From: Acidipila sp. EB88
GTDB taxonomy: Bacteria; Acidobacteriota; Terriglobia; Terriglobales; Acidobacteriaceae
Assembly (NCBI RefSeq): GCF_003858395.1
Contig: NZ_QWEV01000005.1
Span: 3,596,001 to 3,660,000 of the forward strand
DNA: 64,000 nucleotides
Direction: 5' to 3'
Shown: positions 25,352 to 33,408 of the stretch, in pieces
How positions within the stretch are numbered: the first letter of the stretch is position 1
Layout: each line of letters starts with the position of its first letter
Position numbers and translations under genes: made by a program
Notes under the pieces: generated by a model
Seen by the model: only the letters and a program-made list of their open reading frames with translations
Told to the model about the DNA's origin: nothing
Databases searched by the model: none

Positions 25352-26839
25352 CTATACGCCTGCGCTGACTGCTTCCCGCGATTCGCGGGCCTTGTCACTC
25401 TTGCTTTGCTTCACCATCTTGTTGCGCTCGCTGCGCAGCTTCAGGAACGACTTGGCTTCCACGTACAGGCGAGGCAGGTCGCGGTTGACTACTGCTTTCC
25501 ACACCACGCGGAACGCGGCCTTGGGGCGGAAGTAGTACTCATCGTAGAAGCGGTGCACCATCTCGAGCACATACTCGGTTGGCAACCCCGGGTACTCGAT
25601 GTGCGCCAACTGATGTCCACCTTCGTCGACCATCTTGGTCTCATTGGTGATGAACCCGTGCTGCTTGGCGTAATCGAAGAACTCGGTGCCCGGGAAAGCG
25701 TGTGCGATCGAGACCTGGATCGTTTCGACGTCGAGCTGCTTCGCAAAATCGATCGTGTTGCGGATCGACTCGGCCGTCTCGCCTGGCAGGCCCAGGATAA
25801 AGTCACCGTGGATGATCAGACCGAGATCGTGGCAGTCCTTCACGAAGTCGCGCGCGCGCTGTACGGTAGCGCCCTTCTTGATGTTCTTGAGGATCTGCGG
25901 ATCGCCTGACTCAAAGCCGACGATGAGCAAACGGCAGCCGGCATCCTTCATCGCCTTGAGCGTGTCGCGGTCGGTGGTGACACGCGAGGTGCAACTCCAC
26001 GTAAGGCCGAGCGGCTTGAGCTTGGCGCAGAGCTCGATGGTGCGCGCCTTCTGGATGTTGAAGGTGTCGTCGTCGAAGAAGAACTCTTTCACTTCCGGAA
26101 AGAGCTTCTTGGCGTGCGCCATTTCGGCGGCCACATCATCGGTAGAGCGCTTGCGCCAAGCATGGCCCGACAGCGTCTGCGGCCAGAGGCAGAACGTGCA
26201 CTGCGCCGGGCAGCCGCGCGTGGAGTAAAGCGCCACGTACGGGTGCAGCAGGAAGGGCACGTTGTACTTGGTGACGTCGAGGTCGCGCTTGTAGATGTCG
26301 GTGACCCAGGGCATGTCCGGACGGTCCAGCTTCTCGACCTGCGCACGATCCGGGTTGTGGATGTGCTTGCCCGAGGCATCGCGGTACGAGATGCCCAGGA
26401 TCTCCGCGAGCGGCTTGCCTTCGGCAAACTCGACCACGGAGAAGTCGAACTCGCGGCGGCAGATGAAGTCAATTGCCGCACACTCGTCCAGCGCCTTGTC
26501 GGTGTCAGTGGTGACGGGCGGCCCGACAAACGCGATCTTCAGGTTCGGGTACGCTGCCTTGACCTTTTCCGCCGCGCGCTGATCGCCGGTCCAGCCGATG
26601 GTGCTGGTGAACAGCACCAGAAACTCATAATCCTTGAGGATCTCGATCACGCCATCCCAGGACACATGGTGGGGATTGGCATCGAGCAGGCGGGAGCCTT
26701 CCAGCATGCCGGCCGGGTACGCCAGCCACACCGGGTACCAGTAGCTCTCGATCTCACGGGTCGCGGGCCAGCGTGAGCTGGCGCCACCATCAAAATTCTC
26801 AAAGGAGGGCGGGTTCAGAAACAGTGTCTTTAGCGGCAT
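25352..26839 (-). CDS. hpnJ: Hopanoid biosynthesis radical SAM protein HpnJ
   Basis: B12-binding-domain radical SAM protein of 495 residues, associated with the cyclitol ether head group of bacteriohopanetetrol. It opens with LFLNPPSFENFDGGASSRWP, followed by an N-terminal B12-binding-like domain. The cluster motif CxxxCxxC is in RGCPAQCTFCLWPQ, and GFESGDPQIL and HGDFILGLPGE follow as in B12-radical SAM enzymes. The ATG at 26863 lies inside a TAAAAT -10 candidate (26862-26867), so the second ATG at 26839 (MPLKTLFLNPP) is preferred; it also matches the family N-terminus. It is transcribed against the other hpn genes. Confidence 0.92.
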   Translation of the reverse strand: MPLKTLFLNPPSFENFDGGASSRWPATREIESYWYPVWLAYPAGMLEGSRLLDANPHHVSWDGVIEILKDYEFLVLFTSTIGWTGDQRAAEKVKAAYPNLKIAFVGPPVTTDTDKALDECAAIDFICRREFDFSVVEFAEGKPLAEILGISYRDASGKHIHNPDRAQVEKLDRPDMPWVTDIYKRDLDVTKYNVPFLLHPYVALYSTRGCPAQCTFCLWPQTLSGHAWRKRSTDDVAAEMAHAKKLFPEVKEFFFDDDTFNIQKARTIELCAKLKPLGLTWSCTSRVTTDRDTLKAMKDAGCRLLIVGFESGDPQILKNIKKGATVQRARDFVKDCHDLGLIIHGDFILGLPGETAESIRNTIDFAKQLDVETIQVSIAHAFPGTEFFDYAKQHGFITNETKMVDEGGHQLAHIEYPGLPTEYVLEMVHRFYDEYYFRPKAAFRVVWKAVVNRDLPRLYVEAKSFLKLRSERNKMVKQSKSDKARESREAVSAGV

Positions 26840-27024
26840 ATCCGTATGGGTCAAGTCTAACATTTTAAGTTGGCGTGACCACGTTTCCAGCCTGTAATCG
26901 CAAGCTCAAACCCGCGCAGGGCAGCTCACGGGGACGGGCGACGTGCCGCATATCCGCTGATACGAACTGCACCACAACCGGTGCGGCCGGGCTTGGGGTT
27001 CCCTCCGCAGGCAGTTCGCACGCA
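26840..27024. other. hpnJ promoter region
   Basis: A gap of about 185 bases between hpnJ and the acetyltransferase stop, both on the minus strand. It contains a TAAAAT box (26862-26867, minus strand) with a weak CTGGAA 17 bases upstream, a plausible hpnJ promoter. Nothing else was recognised. Confidence 0.4.
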
Positions 27025-27546
27025 TTACAGTTCCATCGCCATGAAGACATCGGCGCGGGTATACGGCATGGGCGGCAGTGCCGCAGGCGGCACATGGAGA
27101 AAGCCGACCGCCTCGTAAAGGTGCACGGCGTTGGCGAGCCGGGTGCTGCTGCCCAGGAACAGCGACTTTGCCCCGAGCCTTCTTGCTTCCCCGATCACGT
27201 GGAGCAGCAACCGGCGACCGATACCACGGCCCCGCAGGCGCGGCGAAATGGCCATTTTGGAAAGCTCGTACGTGTGCTCCGGCATGGGGATCAATGCGGC
27301 GCAGCCAACTGCTTCCTCGCCCTCGCAGACCATGAAGACGTGTCCGCCCTTGCGCAGGATTGTGTTCTCCGGATCGCCGAGCACCTCAATGTCCTTTGCC
27401 TCAAGCGCGAACAGGGCACGTATCCACTCCTCGTTGAGGGCGCGAAACGCGCGTGCGTCGGCCACTGACTGCAGCGGGCGGATGTGGATCGCGGGCGAAC
27501 GGAGGAGTCTGGCGGAACTGCTATGTGTGGGTGAGTCAGTGTGCAT
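27025..27546 (-). CDS. GNAT-family N-acetyltransferase
   Basis: A 173-residue acetyl-CoA-dependent acyltransferase. The acetyl-CoA loop is seen in SKMAISPRLRGRGIGRRLLL, with FLGSSTRLANAVHLYEAVGF in the C-terminal half. The middle segment VFMVCEGEEAVGCAAL is typical. Start at 27546 with GAGGTG six bases upstream; a GTG three codons earlier is less likely. It is divergent from a LysR regulator across 83 bases holding a palindrome, so it may be that regulator's target. Substrate unknown. Confidence 0.88.
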   Translation of the reverse strand: MHTDSPTHSSSARLLRSPAIHIRPLQSVADARAFRALNEEWIRALFALEAKDIEVLGDPENTILRKGGHVFMVCEGEEAVGCAALIPMPEHTYELSKMAISPRLRGRGIGRRLLLHVIGEARRLGAKSLFLGSSTRLANAVHLYEAVGFLHVPPAALPPMPYTRADVFMAMEL

Positions 27547-27580
27547 GGGTGGCACCTCGTAGAAACAGTGTGCTCGCTCC

Positions 27581-27598
27581 TATTGGTTAGGTCCAATA
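27581..27598. promoter_or_regulatory. Palindromic LysR-type operator candidate
   Basis: TATTGG and CCAATA form a perfect 6-bp inverted repeat with a six-base spacer, and the inner part fits the T-N11-A pattern of LysR-type operators. It lies between the divergent GNAT and lysR starts, about 35 bases from each, the usual place for autoregulation. Confidence 0.65.
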
Positions 27599-27629
27599 TA
27601 TTAAAACTCTGGATCAGGACGTTACGCAT

Positions 27630-28550
27630 ATGGATCAGGATGTTGAACTTCGCCACCTCCGGTACTTTGTCGTAGTCGCCGAAGAACTGCATTTCGGACG
27701 GGCAGCCGCACGGCTGCACCTGTCGCAGCCACCGCTTTCGCAGCAGATTCGCCGGCTTGAGGAGATTCTCGGTTACCCGCTGTTTCAGCGCACGTCGCGA
27801 TCGGTGAAGCTGACCGATGCGGGCGAGTGTCTGCTGGAGCGGGCGCGACGCGTGCTCACAACGATGCAGCGCGACATCGACGAGACCCGCCATGTCGCCG
27901 AGGGAGAGGTGGGCTCGCTGCACATCGGCTTTGTGGGTTCCGCCATGCTGTCCAACCTGCCGGAGATCTTCCGGACGTTTCGCGAGACCCACCCGCGCGT
28001 GCGGCTGCACCTGTACGAATCATTTACGTCGCGGGTGCAGGAAGGCCTGCAGAACGGATCCCTGGACGTGGGCATCCTGCGGGACAGCGATGTGGTGGAA
28101 CAACTGCACACCGCGCCGCTTTATGCCGAGCCGTACGTGGCCGTGCTCCCTGCGACGCACGCATGCGCACGGCAGAAGAGCCTTGCGCCGGCGGCGCTGC
28201 AGGGAGAGCCGTTTGTGTACTACCCGCGCAGCGCGGGCGCGAGGGCTTTTGAAAAGCCGCTGCGCATTTTCGAGGAGCATGGTTTCCGCCCGCAGATCGT
28301 GCAGGAGGCGTCGCACTGGTTGACGATCCTGCGCCTGGTGGGCGCGGGGATGGGAGTCTCGGTGGCGCCGGCCTGCGTTCGGCAAATCACCTCAGCGGAA
28401 GTGGTCTGCCTGCCGCTGCGAGGGACCGAGGCCGCGAGCGAGTTGGAGGTGGCGTATGCGGCGGGGGATACGCGGCCCATCGTGCAGAACTTTGCCCGGC
28501 TTGCCGGTACCCTGCAGACAAAGACGGAGCCGGCGGTGGGTCGCCGTTGA
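27630..28550 (+). CDS. LysR-family transcriptional regulator
   Basis: DNA-binding regulator of 306 residues. The N-terminal winged helix-turn-helix (residues 5-65) reads LRHLRYFVVVAEELHFGRAA then LHLSQPPLSQQIRRLEE, the classic LysR motif. The C-terminal periplasmic-binding-protein-like effector domain (about 95-300) includes LHIGFVGSAMLSNLPEIFRT and SHWLTILRLVGAGMGVSVAP. This subgroup resembles BenM/CatM/AlsR regulators of aromatic or organic-acid genes, but the effector cannot be read from sequence. Divergent to the GNAT gene. Confidence 0.93.
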   Translation: MDQDVELRHLRYFVVVAEELHFGRAAARLHLSQPPLSQQIRRLEEILGYPLFQRTSRSVKLTDAGECLLERARRVLTTMQRDIDETRHVAEGEVGSLHIGFVGSAMLSNLPEIFRTFRETHPRVRLHLYESFTSRVQEGLQNGSLDVGILRDSDVVEQLHTAPLYAEPYVAVLPATHACARQKSLAPAALQGEPFVYYPRSAGARAFEKPLRIFEEHGFRPQIVQEASHWLTILRLVGAGMGVSVAPACVRQITSAEVVCLPLRGTEAASELEVAYAAGDTRPIVQNFARLAGTLQTKTEPAVGRR

Positions 28551-28613
28551 ACTGGGACGCAGTGGGCCTGTTTACTGACCATTCTGCGACTCGTTAGTTG
28601 CCCAAGGCCCGCC

Positions 28614-28644
28614 AGCTATCCTGCCGTAGACGAGCAGGATAGCT
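28614..28644. terminator. Terminator-like hairpin between convergent genes
   Basis: An 11-bp perfect inverted repeat (AGCTATCCTGC, 28614-28624, and 28634-28644) with a nine-base loop. It overlaps the stop codon of the TolC-family gene and lies downstream of lysR. There is no long T tract. Confidence 0.55.
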
Positions 28645-29962
28645 ACTGGCGTGCCGCGGTATCGACCCAGGCGTGCAGGCCGCCGGTCACGCGCAGAAGC
28701 GACAGCTCCGCCTTCAGCAGGGCAAAGCGGGCATCCAGCGCATCGCTGAAACGCGCCCTTTCGTTGATGCGCGCCTGCATCTCGTCGGCTGGTGTCAGCG
28801 GAGTGGCCGAGGCCGGCGGGCTCGCAAGCTGCAGCAGCACCGATTGCAGTTGCTGGCTGGCAAGCTGCGCTTCCAGGTCCGCGATCTTCGCCTGCGCACG
28901 CAGGGTGGCCAGGCTCTTGCGCAGTTGCACCACCTGCTCATCGGCGTTCTGCCGGTCCTGCTCGGCCTGCGTGTCCGCGTGCACTGCATCGGCTGCGCTC
29001 TGCCGCGCATGGGCCGTCTTGACAGCGTCGAATAGCGGAATGGTCAGCTGGATACCGACATCGAAGTTGTTGTGCTGAAACGCGTTGTAGTACTGGCGAT
29101 AGTTGTTGAACATTGCAAAACGCGAGTACTGCACGCCGAAGGCTGCCTGCGGCCGAAGGATCTGCCGATCGTCGCCGCGCGCGAGGTAGTGCTTGCTGGC
29201 CGCATCGCTGAACGCCGCCTGCACCCCGGAGGTCTGCATCGGCAAGGCTGTGCGGTCCAGGTTGGGCGGTGCCCCGGGTACCGACTCCGGCTTGGTGCGG
29301 AAGCTGTCTGCAGGCAGGCCGGCAAGGTGGCTGAGCCGCTCGCGCAGCACCGCGGCCTGCGCTTCCAGGTCGAGGCGCTTCAGGTCAGCCCGCGACCCAT
29401 TAAGCTCGGCCTTTGTCGCTGCGATCTGGCTTTCCACGCCGGCCGAGAGCCGTGCTTCTTCAACCTGCTCGAGCTTTTCGGCGTAGCTTTTTTGCTCGCC
29501 CAACGCCACCAGCTGCTGGGTAATGGTGTCCAGCTGCAGGTAATCTAGCGAGGCGTCGAGTTCCACCTGGTCCAGCGCATCCTGCAGGCTCAGCGTTGCC
29601 GCGTGCAGTCCGGCACGCGCTGCGCGGATGTAGTCCGGCTGCGAAAACGACACCACCAGCGATTGCGCCTGCCCATTGAAAAGCGTTGGCTGTCCCACGG
29701 GGAAGCCGTACGTGTAACCGACCGAAGAGCCGGCCGAGAACGAAGGCAGGTAAACGTCGCGGGTCTCCGACAAAGAGGCCTGGGCGCGCGCCACGTCGGC
29801 CTGCGCGATCCGCACCGGCGCACTGTTGCGGCGTGCCAGGTCAACCGCCGTGTACAGCGACACCTGGGCCTGCGCCGGCGCGCTTAGCAGCATCGCTCCA
29901 AGCGGCCCAGCCATCGCGAACCAGACGGCCAGTATGCCGCGCAGCGAAACAGTTCCGATCAA
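28643..29962 (-). CDS. TolC-family outer-membrane efflux protein
   Basis: Outer-membrane channel of 439 residues. A signal peptide ends at SAPAQAQ. The mature chain has the two TolC-like repeats: SLYTAVDLARRNSAPVRIAQ opens the first, long helices rich in Ala/Gln/Leu follow, and NFDVGIQLTIPLFDAVKTAH opens the second. This is the last gene of a minus-strand run after a membrane-fusion adaptor and a TPR protein. The pump component is missing locally, so the partner must be encoded elsewhere. Confidence 0.88.
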   Translation of the reverse strand: MIGTVSLRGILAVWFAMAGPLGAMLLSAPAQAQVSLYTAVDLARRNSAPVRIAQADVARAQASLSETRDVYLPSFSAGSSVGYTYGFPVGQPTLFNGQAQSLVVSFSQPDYIRAARAGLHAATLSLQDALDQVELDASLDYLQLDTITQQLVALGEQKSYAEKLEQVEEARLSAGVESQIAATKAELNGSRADLKRLDLEAQAAVLRERLSHLAGLPADSFRTKPESVPGAPPNLDRTALPMQTSGVQAAFSDAASKHYLARGDDRQILRPQAAFGVQYSRFAMFNNYRQYYNAFQHNNFDVGIQLTIPLFDAVKTAHARQSAADAVHADTQAEQDRQNADEQVVQLRKSLATLRAQAKIADLEAQLASQQLQSVLLQLASPPASATPLTPADEMQARINERARFSDALDARFALLKAELSLLRVTGGLHAWVDTAARQ

Positions 29963-30123
29963 ATGCTGCTTCCTTTGGAAGAAAAGACTCCACTCATACT
30001 ACTGCGACCGAACGCGCCGGCGCGTCCTGTGGCCGCAACATGCGCTGCGGCGTCCTGGCTGAACGGAACCGGCGAGTGGCCAGCCGCGGCATGCGCGCTC
30101 GCTCCAGAGGAGTAGCTTCGCAG

Positions 30124-31272
30124 TCAGGCACCCTGCCGGTCGCTGCCTGGGCCTTGCCTGTTTCCCCGGTGTGGCTGCCAGCCCGTGGCCAGCGCACGGG
30201 CCGCGGCCATTTCCTGGTCTGCTCCGCCGGTGTCACCCATCTGCGCGAGCACCCGTGCCAGCTCCGCATGCACCACGAACGCCGGCGCACCCTCGGACTG
30301 ATTGGGCGAGGCGAGGTAGCTGCGGAGCAGCGTGGCCGCCTCGGAGAGGCGCTGCCCGCTGTGCATCAGCTCACGCGCTGCCGCGACCAGCGCATCGTCC
30401 TGCGCGGTGTCGAGCGCGATCGCCCGGTCGAGCGCGGTGAGCATTTCGGGGATGCGGTTCTGTTTGCGCTCGAATGCCGCCAGCGTCACCCACTCGTCGG
30501 GTCGCGCATCGCGGCTCGCTGCGGCGGCTTTCCACTCGGTTTCGGCGGCGGCAGGGTCTTTGGCGGACTGAGCAAGCTCGGCGCGCAGGGTGTGCGCCAG
30601 CGCGGGCGACCACACCTCGACCTCGTTGGCCAATGCCTGGGCTTTCGCCTGGCCGCCACCCACGAATCGAGGGGCCTCCACGTAGAAGCGGCCCAGATCG
30701 GCTGCCGCTCCGGCATCGTGCGGGTCCAGCTGGTGTGCTGCTTCAAACTCCGCCCGGACCTGCCTGGCCAGGCCATACGCCGAAAACAGCGAAGCATGTT
30801 CGGCCTCGACACCCAGCACGCGCCCCAGCCAGAGGTGATAGCTGCTTACGCCGGGTGCCAGTTGCGCGGCGCGTGTGCAAGGCTTCTCGGCGTCCGTGGC
30901 CCGCTGTTCCGCGTACAGCACGCGGCACTGGAGGTTCAGTGCCAGCGCGTCCTTGGCGTTTGTGGCGAGGCGGCGACCCAGCACGGTAAGTGCCTGGTCG
31001 GCTTCGCCCCGCGCGAGCAGCCTTGCCGCGGCCTGCGGCTCGTTGCCGGTCCGCGCATCGCCCGGAGCGGCTATGGCCGGGTGCAACAGGGTGAGGGCGC
31101 ACAGAGTTGCGACGGCCAGGCGGCCGGGAAAGGCGAGGGTTGCCGCGTGGCAGACCGTCCGGGGAGTTGGTACTGGCTGGGAACTGGCTGGCGGTGGAAT
31201 GGCTTTGCCACTGCTGGCCGTGCCGCGAACCCACCGTCTGCAGTCATGAGGAAGCCTGGTGAAACTCCACAT
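30124..31272 (-). CDS. Secreted TPR-containing protein of efflux operon
   Basis: A 382-residue protein with degenerate tetratricopeptide repeats: RLLARGEADQALTVLGRRLA, LQCRVLYAEQRATDAEKPCT, EFEAAHQLDPHDAGAAADLG and MLTALDRAIALDTAQDDALV. An internal hydrophobic stretch (LAVATLCALTLLHPAIAA, residues about 52-69) looks like a signal peptide, so the true start may lie downstream of 31272, but no start codon with a good SD was found there. It lies between the adaptor and TolC-like genes. A scaffolding role for envelope complexes is inference. Confidence 0.7.
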   Translation of the reverse strand: MWSFTRLPHDCRRWVRGTASSGKAIPPPASSQPVPTPRTVCHAATLAFPGRLAVATLCALTLLHPAIAAPGDARTGNEPQAAARLLARGEADQALTVLGRRLATNAKDALALNLQCRVLYAEQRATDAEKPCTRAAQLAPGVSSYHLWLGRVLGVEAEHASLFSAYGLARQVRAEFEAAHQLDPHDAGAAADLGRFYVEAPRFVGGGQAKAQALANEVEVWSPALAHTLRAELAQSAKDPAAAETEWKAAAASRDARPDEWVTLAAFERKQNRIPEMLTALDRAIALDTAQDDALVAAARELMHSGQRLSEAATLLRSYLASPNQSEGAPAFVVHAELARVLAQMGDTGGADQEMAAARALATGWQPHRGNRQGPGSDRQGA

Positions 31273-31310
31273 AGCAAGCAAGGATGAGCCGAAGCGGTCA
31301 GCGGATGCAG

Positions 31311-32558
31311 CTACTGCTGCTGCACCGCAACCGCGACCTTGTCCACGAGCGGTTGCCCGCCCAGGGTATTGAGCGCTACCACATCGCCCGCAGCTACCCC
31401 GGTCACGATCTGCACCTGCGTCAGGTTGAGGTTGCCCACCTGTACGGCAGCACGCTTCAGCGCGCCGTGCACGACCTTGTAGACATAAGTCAGCCCCTGC
31501 TCGGTGTGCAGCGCTTCGCGCGGAACATACAGGGCATCCTGCACCTCGCGGGTCGTCACGGTGACGTCCACGTTGGTGTCGGGCAGAAGGCCATCATGCG
31601 GGTCGTCGAGGGAGCAGATCAACTCGCCCACGTTGCGGGTGGTGTAGGTCACCACCGTGGCCGGCAACCGCTTGATGTGGCCGTGCCACACTTCGTCGGG
31701 CTTGCCCGTCCAGGTGACGCGCACGGGCTGGCCGATGCTGAGCTTGCCGATGTCGGGCTCGTCGAAGTAGGCCAAGACCTCCATGTGTGTCAGGTCGGCT
31801 TCCTGCAGAAGCTTGTCGCCCTGCTGCACGTACTCGGTCTGCGAGGCGGGCACGGAGTAGACGGTGCCTGCAAAGGGCGCGCGCACGCTGCTCTTGTTGA
31901 GCGCATCGAGCGCGCCATTGACTGCTGCCTGCGCCTCCACTACCTCGGCGCGTGCCTGCTCGGCGTTGGGTGGTGTCTTGCGGGCGGTCTGGCGCTGCTG
32001 CAGCACCTGGAGGTTGGCGTGATCACTGGCCAGGCGGTTCTGCGCCTGGAGCACTTCACTCGGTGAGGCTGCCCCCTTGGCGGCCAGCTGCTGCAAAGTC
32101 GTGAGCGACTGCTGCGCGGCGCGCTCATCGGCCTGGGCCTGCTCTACCTGGCCATTGAAGGTGTACCGGTCTTCCGGCACGCCGCCGCTCTCTACGGAGC
32201 GCTGGTTGGCAAGGGCGCCGGCCAGGGTGGCGCGCGCCTGCGCCAGGCGCGTTTGCGCGTCCACGCTATCCATGGTGAGCAGCAGCTTACCAGCCGGCAC
32301 CACGTCGCCCTCGTGCACCAGTAGAGACTTCACCAGTCCCGGGTACGGCGCATGCGCCTCGTAGTTGTTTACGGGTTGCACCTTGCCGTTGGTCGAAACG
32401 GAACTACGAATCGGGCCGCGCACGACGGTGAAGGCTCGCACCTGCAGCACGGTACGGGTGGCAACGTGCGCCATGTAAGACACCAGTGCTACAACGAGTA
32501 CGGCGGCTGTCCAGATGATGATGTTGCGGGTGCCGCTGGTCGGTCGATCATTTGCCAT
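31311..32558 (-). CDS. HlyD/RND-type periplasmic adaptor (membrane-fusion) protein
   Basis: Membrane-fusion subunit of 415 residues. One N-terminal membrane helix (residues about 12-32, IIIWTAAVLVVALVSYMAHV) is followed by half of a lipoyl domain (VKSLLVHEGDVVPAGKLLLT). A long alpha-helical hairpin rich in Gln/Ala comes next, then the second lipoyl half (VRAPFAGTVYSVPASQTEYV), a beta-barrel and a membrane-proximal domain (DALYVPREALH). It starts the operon and likely pairs with the TolC-like protein 28643-29962 and an unlinked ABC or RND pump. The cargo is unknown. Confidence 0.88.
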   Translation of the reverse strand: MANDRPTSGTRNIIIWTAAVLVVALVSYMAHVATRTVLQVRAFTVVRGPIRSSVSTNGKVQPVNNYEAHAPYPGLVKSLLVHEGDVVPAGKLLLTMDSVDAQTRLAQARATLAGALANQRSVESGGVPEDRYTFNGQVEQAQADERAAQQSLTTLQQLAAKGAASPSEVLQAQNRLASDHANLQVLQQRQTARKTPPNAEQARAEVVEAQAAVNGALDALNKSSVRAPFAGTVYSVPASQTEYVQQGDKLLQEADLTHMEVLAYFDEPDIGKLSIGQPVRVTWTGKPDEVWHGHIKRLPATVVTYTTRNVGELICSLDDPHDGLLPDTNVDVTVTTREVQDALYVPREALHTEQGLTYVYKVVHGALKRAAVQVGNLNLTQVQIVTGVAAGDVVALNTLGGQPLVDKVAVAVQQQ

Positions 32559-32707
32559 CGAGGTCTTGGAATCCCGCTTGAGTATACCGGAGCGTTTTGG
32601 CGGCCTCTTCCTGCCCGGGCCCTAAGGCAGCGAGTCTGCCTGCGATCCGGCAGGGCTCGGCGTGTATGCCCAATGCGGGTGGGCGCCGGTCAGCTAAACT
32701 GGTAGGT

Positions 32708-33139
32708 ATGGCGACCACCACCTCAGCCTCATCCGCTTCTTCCGCAGCGAGCCCCCGATACACCGACGAGCACGCCCGCGCAGGCCTCGACACCGTGTTC
32801 CCCGAAATTGAAACTTGGGAGAACCAATTCGCCGGCTACGAGATCCTCATCGATGATCCGGAGTTCACCTCCGTGTGCCCCAAGACTGGCCTGCCAGATT
32901 TCGGCGTGATCCAGCTGCGCTACATGCCGCGCCACCGTTGCCTGGAGCTCAAGAGCTACAAGGAATACCTCTTCTGCTACCGCAACCTCGGCATTTTTCA
33001 GGAGAACATCGTCAACCAGGTGCTGAACGACGTGGTCAAAGCCTGCGACCCGATCTGGGCGCATGTGCACGGGAACTTCCGTCCGCGTGGCGGCATTTCC
33101 ACGTTGGTGGATGCCCGCTGGCCGCGGCCTAAGAAGTAG
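32708..33139 (+). CDS. queF: NADPH-dependent 7-cyano-7-deazaguanine reductase QueF
   Basis: Reduces preQ0 to preQ1 in queuosine synthesis. At 143 residues it is the short, unimodular type. The catalytic Cys and Asp are in TSVCPKTGLPDFG, and the NADPH-binding QueF motif and substrate Glu are in ELKSYKEYLFCYRN and FQENIVNQ. The ATG at 32708 follows a TAAACT -10 candidate (32695-32700) by seven bases, another possible leaderless start; GGTAGG in between is too close to act as a normal SD. No other queuosine gene is nearby. Confidence 0.95.
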   Translation: MATTTSASSASSAASPRYTDEHARAGLDTVFPEIETWENQFAGYEILIDDPEFTSVCPKTGLPDFGVIQLRYMPRHRCLELKSYKEYLFCYRNLGIFQENIVNQVLNDVVKACDPIWAHVHGNFRPRGGISTLVDARWPRPKK

Positions 33140-33408
33140 GGTGCTGGCGTAAAGCGCCCGTGGCTTCTGGCTGGCGGTAGCGTGGTGCGCGCCAGTCCGC
33201 CTGTCGACCACACCATGATGGTCCGGCCGTCGACGGCGGGCGTTTTAGCCGTTGCACTGCGGCAATGAGCGAGTAGCGAGCGCTCCGAGCGGCCGGGCAT
33301 TGCGCCGCCGGTATGCTCGGCTTCGGATCGCTACTGCATACCTCGCTAGACTCACTTCATCCACGCGTTCTGCAGCAACCAGGCCTGCACTGCCTTCGTG
33401 AGGACACC
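33140..33408. other. Intergenic region queF - glycosyltransferase
   Basis: A 269-base gap. I see no gene, tRNA or clear hairpin with a T tract. The right part (33313-33408) is open in frame with the glycosyltransferase from an ATG at 33313, but lacks an SD there and is treated as leader. Confidence 0.35.
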
